From the NCBI GenBank assembly GCA_963422745.1, contig OY730477.1, positions 2,914,001 to 2,978,000 on the forward strand: a stretch of 64,000 nt of DNA, read 5' to 3'. The DNA comes from G963422745 sp963422745. GTDB taxonomy: Bacteria; Actinomycetota; Acidimicrobiia; Acidimicrobiales; Aldehydirespiratoraceae. The position numbers were made by a program, and so were the translations under genes. Below the pieces are notes generated by a model. It was not told the DNA's origin. It did no database searches and saw only the letters and a list, made by a program, of their open reading frames with translations. Below, piece by piece: positions 1 through 7,562 of this stretch (positions within the stretch are counted from its first letter, which is position 1; each line of letters starts with the position of its first letter).

Positions 1-222
1 AACCTTAATCCGGCCATCATCAGCCTCCCCCGGGCACCACCAGCAGCAAACCCCGATTGACGGGCCGGACGTTGAGGGAGGCGACACACATGTCGTCGCT
101 GTGAACCAGTCGGACCTTCACCTCGTTGACGATTATGCGGGTGAAGATGGAAAGCACAACCGGTGTGGGGCGCGGTGACCAGCACGGCCAGCCTGCCCTT
201 GTCGCTGACTTAGCCGTCTGTT
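1..222. other. Left edge, no firm gene
   Basis: Nothing can be annotated firmly. The minus strand has a short open frame ending at about 20 whose last codons read like protein, but it has no recognisable family, no clear start and is cut off from any domain. From about 175 the DNA resembles the spacers at 680-733 and 1220-1264, so this stretch is the left boundary of the repeated coiled-coil gene units that follow. Confidence 0.4.
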
Positions 223-570
223 TCAGGCAGTGGCCGGGGTGGCAGCAGCCGGTGGTGACGCAACCGGATCCTGAGCCGGAGTCGTGGGAGCAGCCGTCGG
301 CGGGGCGGGAACACCAAAAAGATGACCTTCGATTCGGGCCACCCGATTACTGAGTTCTCGGATATCGGCGGAGAGCCCACGGTTAACGTCGTCAATCTTG
401 GCGGAGAGCCTATGGTCCAGCTCGTCAATCTTAGCAGAGAGCCTATGGTCCAGCTCGTCAATCTTGGCAGAGAGATGGTCGATCCGGGTATTGATCCCGG
501 CGATCAGATACCCGAGGCCAGCAAGAAGAACCGCTAGCAACACACCGATGATGCTCAGCGCTATCTCCAC
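223..570 (-). CDS. Membrane-anchored hendecad coiled-coil protein, copy 1
   Basis: Predicted 115-residue protein starting at GTG (568-570), aligned with the ATG of its two downstream paralogues. Residues 1-25 form one hydrophobic helix (ISII-GVLLAVLLAGLGYLIAG). Residues 27-85 are 11-residue units of the type LSAKIDELDHR, a hendecad coiled coil encoded by 33-base DNA repeats. A short conserved block (VARIEGHLFGVP) follows, then a Pro/Ala/Thr-rich tail. This suggests an inner-membrane protein with a parallel coiled-coil stalk. I do not recognise a named family and infer no enzymatic role. It differs from the two neighbouring paralogues mainly in repeat number. Confidence 0.6.
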   Translation of the reverse strand: MEIALSIIGVLLAVLLAGLGYLIAGINTRIDHLSAKIDELDHRLSAKIDELDHRLSAKIDDVNRGLSADIRELSNRVARIEGHLFGVPAPPTAAPTTPAQDPVASPPAAATPATA

Positions 571-1264
571 AATCCCGAGGCTAGAGCTAAGTCTCAGCGT
601 TGCCAGCAGGATTAACCGCAGGGCCGACGACCCGCACGAGTTGATCCGTCACCTACGTCGCCTCGCCCATGTGAGAGTGACAAGCACCGCCATCGCCACC
701 AGCCTGCCCTTGTCGCTGACCTAGCCGTGTAGTTCAGGCAGTAGCCGGGGTAGCAGCAGCCGGCGGTGACGCAACCGGGTCCTGAGCCGGAGTCGTGGGA
801 GAAGCAGTCGGCGGGGCGGGAACACCAAAAAGGTGACCTTCGATTCGGGCCACCCGATTACTGAACTCTCGAATATCGGCGGAAAGCCCACGGTTAACGT
901 CTCTTATATCGGCGGAGAGCCCACGGTTAACGTCGTCAATCTTGTCGGAGAGCCCACGGTTAACGTCGTCAATCTTGTCGGAGAGCCCGTCGATCCGGAC
1001 GGAGAGATTGTCGATCCGGGTATCGATCCGGGCGATCAGATACCCGAGACCACCAAGAAGAACCGCTAGCAACACACCAATGACGCTCACCGCTATCTCC
1101 ATAATCCCGAGCATAGAACTACGTCTCAACCACTACCAGCAGGATTAACCGCTGGGCCGACGACCCGTACGAGTTGATCCGTCATCTACGCCGCCTCGCC
1201 CAAGTGGGTGACAAGCACCGCCATCACCGCTGGCCTGCCCTTGTCGCTGACCTAGCCGTCAGTT
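570..1264. repeat. Tandem duplication units carrying coiled-coil genes
   Basis: The spacers between the three coiled-coil genes (about 600-733 and 1137-1264) are about 85-90 percent alike by eye, including a shared stretch that ends in CTTGTCGCTGACCTAGCCGT just before each stop. The array therefore arose by duplication of a whole gene-plus-spacer unit of about 530 bp, followed by independent change in the number of 33-base coding repeats. Confidence 0.7.
734..1102 (-). CDS. Membrane-anchored hendecad coiled-coil protein, copy 2
   Basis: 122 residues from the ATG at 1100-1102; a longer frame starting at 1129 exists, but the paralogues begin with the same MEIA sequence at this codon. One N-terminal transmembrane helix, then degenerate hendecads (LSVRIDG, LSDKIDDVNRG twice, LSADIRDVNRG), the VARIEGHLFGVP block and the same Pro/Ala tail. 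Here most heptad/hendecad units are of the DVNRG type, whereas copy 3 is dominated by DEVDH units, so the arrays have evolved separately since duplication. Function unknown. Confidence 0.6.
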   Translation of the reverse strand: MEIAVSVIGVLLAVLLGGLGYLIARIDTRIDNLSVRIDGLSDKIDDVNRGLSDKIDDVNRGLSADIRDVNRGLSADIREFSNRVARIEGHLFGVPAPPTASPTTPAQDPVASPPAAATPATA

Positions 1265-1804
1265 TCAGGCAGTGGCCGGGGTAGCAGCAGCCGGCGGTGA
1301 CGCAACCGGATCCTGGCTCGTAGGAGAAGCCACTGGCGTGGCAGGAACACCCAAAAGGTGACCTTCGATTCGGGCCACCCGATTACTGAACTCTCGGATA
1401 TCGGCAGAAAGCCTGTGGTCTAAATCGTCTATCTTGGCAGAAAGCCTATGGTCCACCTCGTCTATCTTGGCAGAGAGCCTATGGTCCACCTCGTCTATCT
1501 TGGCGGAGAGCTTATGGTCCACCTCGTCTATCTTGGCGGAGAGCTTATGGTCCACCTCGTCAATCTTGGCGGAGAGCCTATGGTCCAAGCCGTCAATCTT
1601 GGCGGAGAGCTTATGGTCCAAGTCGTCAATCTTGGCGTCGATCTTGGCGGAAAGCCCACGGTGAACATCGTCAATCTTGGCGGAAAGCCCGTCAATACGG
1701 ACGGAAAGATTGTCGATCCGGGTATCGATCCGGGCGATCAGATACCCGACGCCAGCAAGAAGAACCGCCAGCAACACACCAATGATGCTCACCGCTATCT
1801 CCAT
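1265..1804 (-). CDS. Membrane-anchored hendecad coiled-coil protein, copy 3 (longest)
   Basis: 179 residues from the ATG at 1802-1804. Same layout as copies 1 and 2: N-terminal transmembrane helix, coiled-coil stalk, VARIEGHLLGVP block, Pro/Ala/Thr tail. The stalk is roughly twice as long, with about nine near-identical LSAKIDEVDHR-type units encoded by 33-base repeats between 1420 and 1690. One slightly irregular unit (AKIDAKIDDLDHK) shows how units are gained or lost. This gene ends the three-gene array; prfA lies divergently to its right. Function unknown. Confidence 0.65.
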   Translation of the reverse strand: MEIAVSIIGVLLAVLLAGVGYLIARIDTRIDNLSVRIDGLSAKIDDVHRGLSAKIDAKIDDLDHKLSAKIDGLDHRLSAKIDEVDHKLSAKIDEVDHKLSAKIDEVDHRLSAKIDEVDHRLSAKIDDLDHRLSADIREFSNRVARIEGHLLGVPATPVASPTSQDPVASPPAAATPATA

Positions 1805-1992
1805 GATCCCGAGGATAGAACTACGTCTCAGCCACTGCCAGCAGGATTAACCATCAACCTCACCGCGGCTTCGACAAGCCGCTGGGTACCTCCGGGATGA
1901 TCGCCTTCATGGTGTGTTCGCAGTTGCCAAAGCCCGTCACCAGGCAAGACCCCCCACCAGGGTGATCGCATTCAGTCATTAGCCTCATCGCA

Positions 1993-3063
1993 ATGTTGGA
2001 GCGCATCGCAGGGCTCGCTGATGAACTGAGCGACGTTGAAAGCCGTCTCGGTGATCCGGCCGTGCAAACCGATCCCGGTCGGTTGGCTGTGCTGGGCAGG
2101 CGCTTCAAGCAACTCTCCGAGATCGTCGAAACCGGTAGCGTTCTGCGCGAAGCGCTTGACGACCACCGAGCCGCCCGTGAGATGCTCACCGACCTGGAAG
2201 GCGACGAGCGCGACGAATGGCGGGCTGTTATCGACGACCTCGAAACCCTCATCTCCACTTCGGAGAATCGACTCATGGTCATGTTGTTGCCGAGGGACCC
2301 CAACGACGACCGCAACGTCATTATCGAGATACGCGGTGCCGCCGGAGGTGAGGAGGCCAACTTGTTCGCTCGTGATCTGTTCGACATGTACGAGGCCTTT
2401 GCCCGGCGTCAGGACTGGAGCCTGGAGATACTCGGTGCCCAACGGTCCGAACTCGGCGGGTTCAGCGAGATCACCGCGTCGCTGGCGGGTGACACGGTTT
2501 GGTCAAGAATGCAGCACGAAGCGGGCACTCACAGGGTGCAGCGGGTGCCGGTCACCGAATCGCAGGGACGGGTCCATACCTCATCCGCAACGGTTCTGGT
2601 GATACCCGAGGCGGACCCTCTTGACGTGACGATCCACGACAACGACCTTCGCATCGACACCTACAGGGCGTCAGGGCCGGGTGGTCAGTCAGTCAACACG
2701 ATGGACTCCGCTGTGCGCATCATCCATCTGCCCAGTGGTGTGGTGGTTGCGATGCAGGACGAGAAGAGCCAGCACAAGAACAAGGACAAGGCGCTGCGAC
2801 TGCTGCGGAGTCGCCTGCTTCGGATCGAACAAGAAAAGGCTGACGCTGAGGCCGCTGCCATGCGGGGAAGTCAGGTCCGAACCGGTGACCGAAGCGAGAA
2901 GATCCGCACCTACAACTTCAAAGAAAACAGGGTTTCCGATCATCGGATCGGGTTGACCGTCCACTGCCTGGATCGGGTGCTTGCAGGGGAACTAGAAGAT
3001 GTGAACGACGCTCTTGTTGCCGATCACCGACGCCGACAACTTGAAGCGGCCGCTTTGCAGTGA
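1993..3063 (+). CDS. prfA: Peptide chain release factor 1
   Basis: 356 residues, the usual RF1 length (360 in E. coli). It terminates translation at UAA and UAG. The tripeptide anticodon region reads RVPVTESQG at about residues 184-192 (PxT type, as in RF1, not the SPF of RF2), and the GGQ hydrolysis motif stands at about 231-233 within SGPGGQSVN, followed by DEKSQHKNK. The ATG at 1993 gives a normal N-terminus, although no strong Shine-Dalgarno is visible upstream. First gene of the prfA-prmC-sua5 cluster; prmC modifies the glutamine of this GGQ motif. Confidence 0.97.
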   Translation: MLERIAGLADELSDVESRLGDPAVQTDPGRLAVLGRRFKQLSEIVETGSVLREALDDHRAAREMLTDLEGDERDEWRAVIDDLETLISTSENRLMVMLLPRDPNDDRNVIIEIRGAAGGEEANLFARDLFDMYEAFARRQDWSLEILGAQRSELGGFSEITASLAGDTVWSRMQHEAGTHRVQRVPVTESQGRVHTSSATVLVIPEADPLDVTIHDNDLRIDTYRASGPGGQSVNTMDSAVRIIHLPSGVVVAMQDEKSQHKNKDKALRLLRSRLLRIEQEKADAEAAAMRGSQVRTGDRSEKIRTYNFKENRVSDHRIGLTVHCLDRVLAGELEDVNDALVADHRRRQLEAAALQ

Positions 3064-3075
3064 CGCTCGACCTAC

Positions 3076-3212
3076 AACGATCTCTGGATCCGAATGATCT
3101 CTGGATCCGAATGATCTCTGGATCCGAAGGTGAGAAAAGATGCAAGACCGATATCTAGGACCCCGATATCTAGGACTGATCTCCCCGATATCTGGACCGA
3201 TATCTAGGAGCA
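3076..3212. repeat. Intergenic minisatellite between prfA and prmC
   Basis: Two short families side by side. Three copies of a 17-base unit (GATCTCTGGATCCGAAT, last copy ending AAG) run from about 3079 to 3130. Four copies of CGATATCTAGGA or a near variant follow between about 3150 and 3211. They directly precede the prmC start. No terminator or promoter can be separated from the repeats. Confidence 0.75.
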
Positions 3213-3219
3213 GACCGAC

Positions 3220-4116
3220 ATGCACCCACCGCCGGACATGCCGAGCCGACATGCGCTCACATGGGCGGAACTGACCAAACAGGCGGAACACGCCCTCCAA
3301 GCCAGCGGATTGTCATCGGTTGATGCACGCCGAATCGTCGAGGAGGTCACCGGCGCTCAGGGCGCAGAGTTCCACCGTGTACTGGACACATTTGCAACGG
3401 TGCAGGCCATGGCACGCTTTGATGCTTTGCTCGCCCGGCGATTGAACGGTGAGCCACTCCAGTACGTCCTCGGAAGATGGGGATTTCGCAGCCTCGATCT
3501 GCTGATCGACACCCGAGTGTTGATTCCCCGCCCTGAAACCGAGATCGTGGCAGGACTGGCAATCGACGAAGCGCGTGCCCGTTCGGGTACCGAGGTCTTG
3601 GTCGCCGATCTAGGCACCGGATCAGGTGCGATCGCCTTGTCCATGGCGGTGGAGTGCGAATCGTGTCGAGTGCTGGCAACTGACCGGTCCAAAGACGCCC
3701 TGGCGGTTGCGCGGGCCAATCTCTGCGGCCTCGGTCGAGCGGCTACCCGGGTGGGCCTGTACCACGGTGACTGGTTCGCAGCTCTGCCCGCGAACACACG
3801 TGGCGCGATCGATGTGATCGTCTCAAATCCGCCCTACATCCGCGACGACGAACCGCTACCTGAAACGGTGGCGCATTGGGAACCCACCGTCGCGTTGCGC
3901 GCTGGCCCACACGGCGACGAGGCCCTGAGTCAGATCGTTAAGGGTGCCATTGCCTGGCTCACCCCGACAGGCTCATTAGTACTTGAGATGGCGCCTCACC
4001 AAACCCAGCCGATCGCCGAGCTAGCCACATACCTCGGCTACCAATCGACCGTTCATGCCGACATGACAGGGCGCCCCAGGGCAGTGACCGCACAGAAGTT
4101 ACGACCATGCATTTGA
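3220..4116 (+). CDS. prmC: Release factor glutamine N5-methyltransferase
   Basis: 298 residues. PrmC/HemK transfers a methyl group from SAM to the GGQ glutamine of release factors. An N-terminal helical recognition domain (about 1-95) is followed by a class I methyltransferase fold with the SAM loop ADLGTGSGAIALS at about 128-140 and the catalytic NPPY motif at about 203-206. ATG 3220 and ATG 3238 are both possible starts; the second removes a Pro-rich leader and may be the real one. The last codons lie within a 131-bp tandem duplication shared with the next gene. Confidence 0.93.
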   Translation: MHPPPDMPSRHALTWAELTKQAEHALQASGLSSVDARRIVEEVTGAQGAEFHRVLDTFATVQAMARFDALLARRLNGEPLQYVLGRWGFRSLDLLIDTRVLIPRPETEIVAGLAIDEARARSGTEVLVADLGTGSGAIALSMAVECESCRVLATDRSKDALAVARANLCGLGRAATRVGLYHGDWFAALPANTRGAIDVIVSNPPYIRDDEPLPETVAHWEPTVALRAGPHGDEALSQIVKGAIAWLTPTGSLVLEMAPHQTQPIAELATYLGYQSTVHADMTGRPRAVTAQKLRPCI

Positions 4117-4345
4117 ACCCAGACCGGATCTCGCCTCACCCCAACCGATCATGACCGAAATCGTCAACATCGACACCGTGAGTGTCGATTCGATCATGGC
4201 AGCACTTGAGACTGGTGACCGCACAGAAGTTGTGACCGTGCATTCGAACCCAGACCGGATCTCGCCTCACCCCAACCGATCATGACCGAAATCGTCAACA
4301 TCGACACCGTGAGTGTTGATTTGATCATGGCAGCACTTGAGATTG
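4084..4345. repeat. 131-bp tandem duplication across prmC end and sua5 start
   Basis: Bases 4084-4214 and 4215-4345 are near-identical copies differing at a handful of positions. Each contains the end of prmC, the short spacer and the first about 22 codons of the sua5 gene. Because 131 is not a multiple of three, the first copy cannot fuse in frame to the intact gene. Confidence 0.9.
4151..4285 (+). other. 44-codon hybrid ORF made by the duplication
   Basis: The ATG of the first, duplicated sua5 start opens a frame of 44 codons. The first 23 or so match the Sua5 N-terminus; the rest is prmC-end sequence read in another frame. It stops at TGA 4283-4285, overlapping the true sua5 ATG (4282) in an ATGA arrangement. 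It could act as a leader peptide coupling translation to sua5, or be an inert by-product. Confidence 0.55.
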
Positions 4346-4881
4346 GCGATCCGGTGGTGCTTCCCACCGACACGGTCTATGGACTCGCTGCGCGTGCTGA
4401 TGATAAGGAGGCGGTGGCGCGGATCTTCGCCCTGAAGCAGCGCCCGGTCAACACGCGCATTGCGGCACTCGTCGCCGACATCAGCCAGGCTGAGCGGTAT
4501 GTGGATCTAGGGCCTGCCGGTCGTCGGCTCGCCGAGCAGTTCTGGCCCGGAGGATTGACGATCGTGGCGCGGCGCAGACACGACTGTGATCTTGCCGTCG
4601 GTGACAAGCACTCGATCGGCGTGCGCTGTCCCGATCAGCCACTGCTGCGAGCTGTTGCAACGCGGGTGGGTCCCTTAGCAGCCACCAGTGCCAACCTCAG
4701 CGGTACCGAAACGCCAGCCAGCGCCTCTGAGATAGCTCGACTGTTCGAAACGGTTGCGACGATCGTCGACGCGGGCCCCTTGGGCGGTGTCGCCTCCACC
4801 GTGGTGTCGGTGCTGGACGGGATCACTGTGCTGCGCGAAGGACCCATATCGGCGTTGCTAATCGAAAGCGCCATGCAATGA
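4282..4881 (+). CDS. Threonylcarbamoyl-AMP synthase (Sua5/YrdC/YwlC family)
   Basis: 199 residues, the short form without the C-terminal Sua5 domain. It makes L-threonylcarbamoyladenylate from threonine, bicarbonate and ATP for the t6A37 modification of ANN-decoding tRNAs. The family signature PTDTVYGLAA lies at about 28-37, followed by ALKQRP (usual KxR motif) at about 50-55, and SANLSG near 134-139. The start ATG 4282 overlaps the stop of the 44-codon ORF created by the upstream duplication. The prfA-prmC-sua5 order is widely conserved in bacteria. Confidence 0.92.
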   Translation: MTEIVNIDTVSVDLIMAALEIGDPVVLPTDTVYGLAARADDKEAVARIFALKQRPVNTRIAALVADISQAERYVDLGPAGRRLAEQFWPGGLTIVARRRHDCDLAVGDKHSIGVRCPDQPLLRAVATRVGPLAATSANLSGTETPASASEIARLFETVATIVDAGPLGGVASTVVSVLDGITVLREGPISALLIESAMQ

Positions 4882-4909
4882 CCTGAGATCGTCTCGTGAT
4901 CCCCAAGCA

Positions 4910-5275
4910 ACCAGCGGTGAAGCATCTACCGCTGGCAACCCATCACCTTGATAGAGCATCTCCGGCGGTAAAACATCTACCCAACCCAACTCCAACAACA
5001 ACCCATCACCTTGATAGAGCAACTTGGGCGATAAAGCATCTCTGCCTGCAACCCATAACCACCGGCAACGCATCTCCGCTGGCAACCCATCTCCCGCTGG
5101 CAACCCATCACCTTGATAGAGCATCTCCGGCGGTAAAACATCTACCCAACCCAACTCCACCGGCAACCCAACTCCCGCAGGCAACCCATCACCTTGATAG
5201 AGCATCTCCGGCGGTAAAGCATCTACCGCTGGCCATCTCCGGCGGCAGCCCACCTCTACCGGCAAATCATCTTGG
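4910..5275. repeat. Minisatellite upstream of glyA
   Basis: About four imperfect copies of a roughly 60-95-base unit built from ACCTTGATAGAGCATCTCC, GGCGGTAAAACATCTACC and CAACCCAACTCC blocks. It has no stop in the glyA frame, so the glyA frame is open back to 4896, and it is also open on the minus strand (4858-5304). Both are repeat-derived open frames and not genes. Confidence 0.85.
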
Positions 5276-5387
5276 GCGCAGTCCAAACGGGATCGCCTCT
5301 GCAAAGGCCGTAATGTTCACTGGTTCGACGTCACCACCGTCAGGAAGTCGCTATAGCGATCCACCTCGCCGAACCGGAGGTACACCC

Positions 5388-6641
5388 ATGACTTGGCCCA
5401 ACAGCAGATCCGATGAAACGTTCGACCTCATACGTAGGGAACAACAACGCCAGAACTCGACGATCCAGCTGATCGCCTCGGAGAACTTTGCGTCTCCAGC
5501 TGTGATGGAGGCCACCGGTTCGGTACTTACCAACAAGTACTCCGAGGGGTATCCCGGGAGGCGCTACTACGGCGGCAACAAGGTCGTTGACGAGATCGAA
5601 TCCCTGGCTCGGGATCGTGCCTGTGCACTGTTCGGCTCCGACCACGCCAATGTCCAACCTCATGCCGGTGCCATAGCCAACATGTGCGTATATCAAGCCC
5701 TGCTCGAACCCGGCGACACGATTCTGGGGATGAGCCTGGACCACGGCGGGCATCTCACCCACGGCTCGCCTGTGAACTTCTCGGGTATGCAATACGAATT
5801 CGTCGATTACGGAGTGACCGCCTCCGACGAGCGCATCGACCTTGATGACCTGCGCGATAAGGCCCTGAAGCACCGGCCCAAGCTGATCGTCGCAGGTGCC
5901 ACCGCGTACGCCAGAACCATCGATGCAGCACCACTTCGTGACATCGCCGACGAAGCCGGTGCCTTGTTGATGTTCGATGCGGCACACATCGCTGGCCTGA
6001 TCGCTGGCGGCGTGCACCCCAACCCCGTGCCGCACTCCGATGTCGTCACCTTTACCACCCACAAGACACTTCGCGGTCCGCGGGGTGGCTGCATTCTGAG
6101 CACCGCCGAACATGCCAAGGCGATCGACAAGGCCATGTTTCCCGGCATTCAAGGCGGCCCGATGGACCATGCGATCGCGGCCAAGGCGGTGGCGTTCGCC
6201 GAAGCCGCAACCGATGAGTTCAAGGCCTACGCCCGTAACATCGTCACCAACGCCCAAGCGCTGGCCGAAGCACTCGCCAGCGGAGGTTTCAGGTTGGTGT
6301 CGGGCGGCACCGATAACCACCTGCTGCTAGTTGACCTTCGAGGGTTCGACCCGGACCTGACCGGCAAACAGGCCCAAGCGGTGCTTGACAACGCTGGCAT
6401 CAGTCTCAACAAGAACACCGTGCCCGACGACCCACGCTCCCCCTTCGTCACCTCCGGTGTGCGTATCGGAACCCCCGCTGTCACCACCCAACAGATGGAC
6501 CCCGACAACATGGCCTCGATCGCCTCTTTGATAGTGCGGGCCCTGCGCGGCCGTGACGACGAAGCAAACATTACAGCCGTGCGAGCCGATGCCGCAGCCC
6601 TATGCGCCACAAAGCCGCCCTACCCCGAACTCGAAAAATAA
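5388..6641 (+). CDS. glyA: Serine hydroxymethyltransferase
   Basis: 417 residues, normal length. PLP enzyme interconverting serine and glycine with transfer of a one-carbon unit to tetrahydrofolate. The lysine that binds PLP is in TFTTHKTLRGPRGG at about residue 226; SENFASPAV and NKYSEGYPGRRYYGG near the N-terminus are family signatures. I place the start at ATG 5388, preceded by GGAGG at 5376-5380, although the frame stays open through the upstream repeat to 4896. The 3' end is included in a 160-bp tandem duplication. Confidence 0.97.
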   Translation: MTWPNSRSDETFDLIRREQQRQNSTIQLIASENFASPAVMEATGSVLTNKYSEGYPGRRYYGGNKVVDEIESLARDRACALFGSDHANVQPHAGAIANMCVYQALLEPGDTILGMSLDHGGHLTHGSPVNFSGMQYEFVDYGVTASDERIDLDDLRDKALKHRPKLIVAGATAYARTIDAAPLRDIADEAGALLMFDAAHIAGLIAGGVHPNPVPHSDVVTFTTHKTLRGPRGGCILSTAEHAKAIDKAMFPGIQGGPMDHAIAAKAVAFAEAATDEFKAYARNIVTNAQALAEALASGGFRLVSGGTDNHLLLVDLRGFDPDLTGKQAQAVLDNAGISLNKNTVPDDPRSPFVTSGVRIGTPAVTTQQMDPDNMASIASLIVRALRGRDDEANITAVRADAAALCATKPPYPELEK

Positions 6642-6868
6642 ACCGAGCCAGGTCCCTAAGAACCAAGGCGGAACGCAACGGACTTCACAGCCATGCCAAC
6701 TTCCTTGGGGCCGTGACGACGAAGCAAACATTGCAGCCGTGCGAGCCGATGCCGCGACCCTATGCGCCACAAAGCCGCCCTACCCCGAACTCGTCAAATA
6801 AACCGAGCCAGGTCCCTAAGAACCAGGGCGGAAAGCAGCGGACTTCACAGCCATGCCAACCTCTATTG
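6549..6868. repeat. 160-bp tandem duplication of the glyA 3' end
   Basis: Copies 6549-6708 and 6709-6868. Each holds the last 30 or so codons of glyA and a spacer ending in ACGGACTTCACAGCCATGCC or a close variant, which is also found at the start of the XRE/ImmA gene at 15824-15843. The second glyA tail (6709-6801) is a dead fragment. It lies immediately left of the dehydrogenase remnant. Confidence 0.88.
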
Positions 6869-7034
6869 GGGTCGTCAGGGTCGTCAACGCTGGTCGATGG
6901 CGACCTTCACAGCGCCCGATGCAGCCTGACCGGCCAGCAGTCCGAAAGCATCCCGCCATTCGTTCAGCGGCCGGAGATGGGTCAGCATCGATGTGATATC
7001 GACCCGGCCGTCGCTTACCAGATCGAGGTAGTGG
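6839..7034 (-). pseudogene. Remnant of zinc dehydrogenase C-terminus (left direct repeat)
   Basis: Bases 6839-7034 match 15824-16018 at over 85 percent by eye, in the same orientation and 8,985 bp apart. The matching piece covers the first codons of the XRE/ImmA gene, the 28-bp spacer and the last about 50 codons of the dehydrogenase gene at 15868-17097. No upstream coding part survives here. The two copies form direct repeats that flank the defence operon. Confidence 0.85.
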
Positions 7035-7049
7035 CCCAGTTCGCGAGTG

Positions 7050-7562
7050 CTAAATCTCCTGACTTGCAATTTAGCTCTAAATTCAAGCAAGTAAATGACC
7101 GGTGGGAAAGTATCATCGGTTGGCCTCTATATACGAAATTACATGAGGGGGATCACTACCTCACCAATATTTATATGCCTATCAGAGAGGGTGAGTCACA
7201 GGAATAAGATACGCAGCTTAATAAGCTCTCGAAGTTGCTAAACGAATACCTGAATGTTAAACAACTCAAAAAGACCCTCTCTGATGGAAATCAAGACAAA
7301 AAAGTACTGGCAGAGAAAACTTGGGGAGTATTGAAGTGCTGAAGATCTGGCTTAATGGGAACCAGTATATGAACACTGAGCGTGATATTGCCTTTCTGAG
7401 AGAGCTTCGACGTTGGAGGTCAAAGAGCGCCGCTCATCCGAAGGGCTCTGACTATAATAAACTGATTGCTCAGAGTGGAGGATCAAGTATAACTATCTTG
7501 AAAAACCTTTTCGAGAAGGCAATCGTAATGCTAGAAGGGTTAGACGGCTTCTTGACAGGCAA
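7050..7562 (+). pseudogene. AT-rich broken gene fragment, possibly HEPN-like
   Basis: The composition shifts abruptly to AT-rich codons. One continuous protein can be read only by crossing a TAA at 7204-7206 and a frameshift near 7320. The later part includes FLRELRRWRSKSAAHPKG and an amphipathic C-terminal helix ending about LEGLDGFL. The arginine-rich, His-containing segment reminds me of HEPN-type or abortive-infection proteins, but the match is weak. Its right end abuts the truncated 3' end of the convergent methylase gene, so both lost sequence at this junction. Confidence 0.45.

Noticed and set aside
4858..5304. 148-residue minus-strand repeat protein
   Set aside because: Consists entirely of the minisatellite; no start signal, no conserved family.
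5340..6320. Long minus-strand open frame opposite glyA
   Set aside because: Antisense shadow of a strongly conserved gene; no ribosome site or family match.
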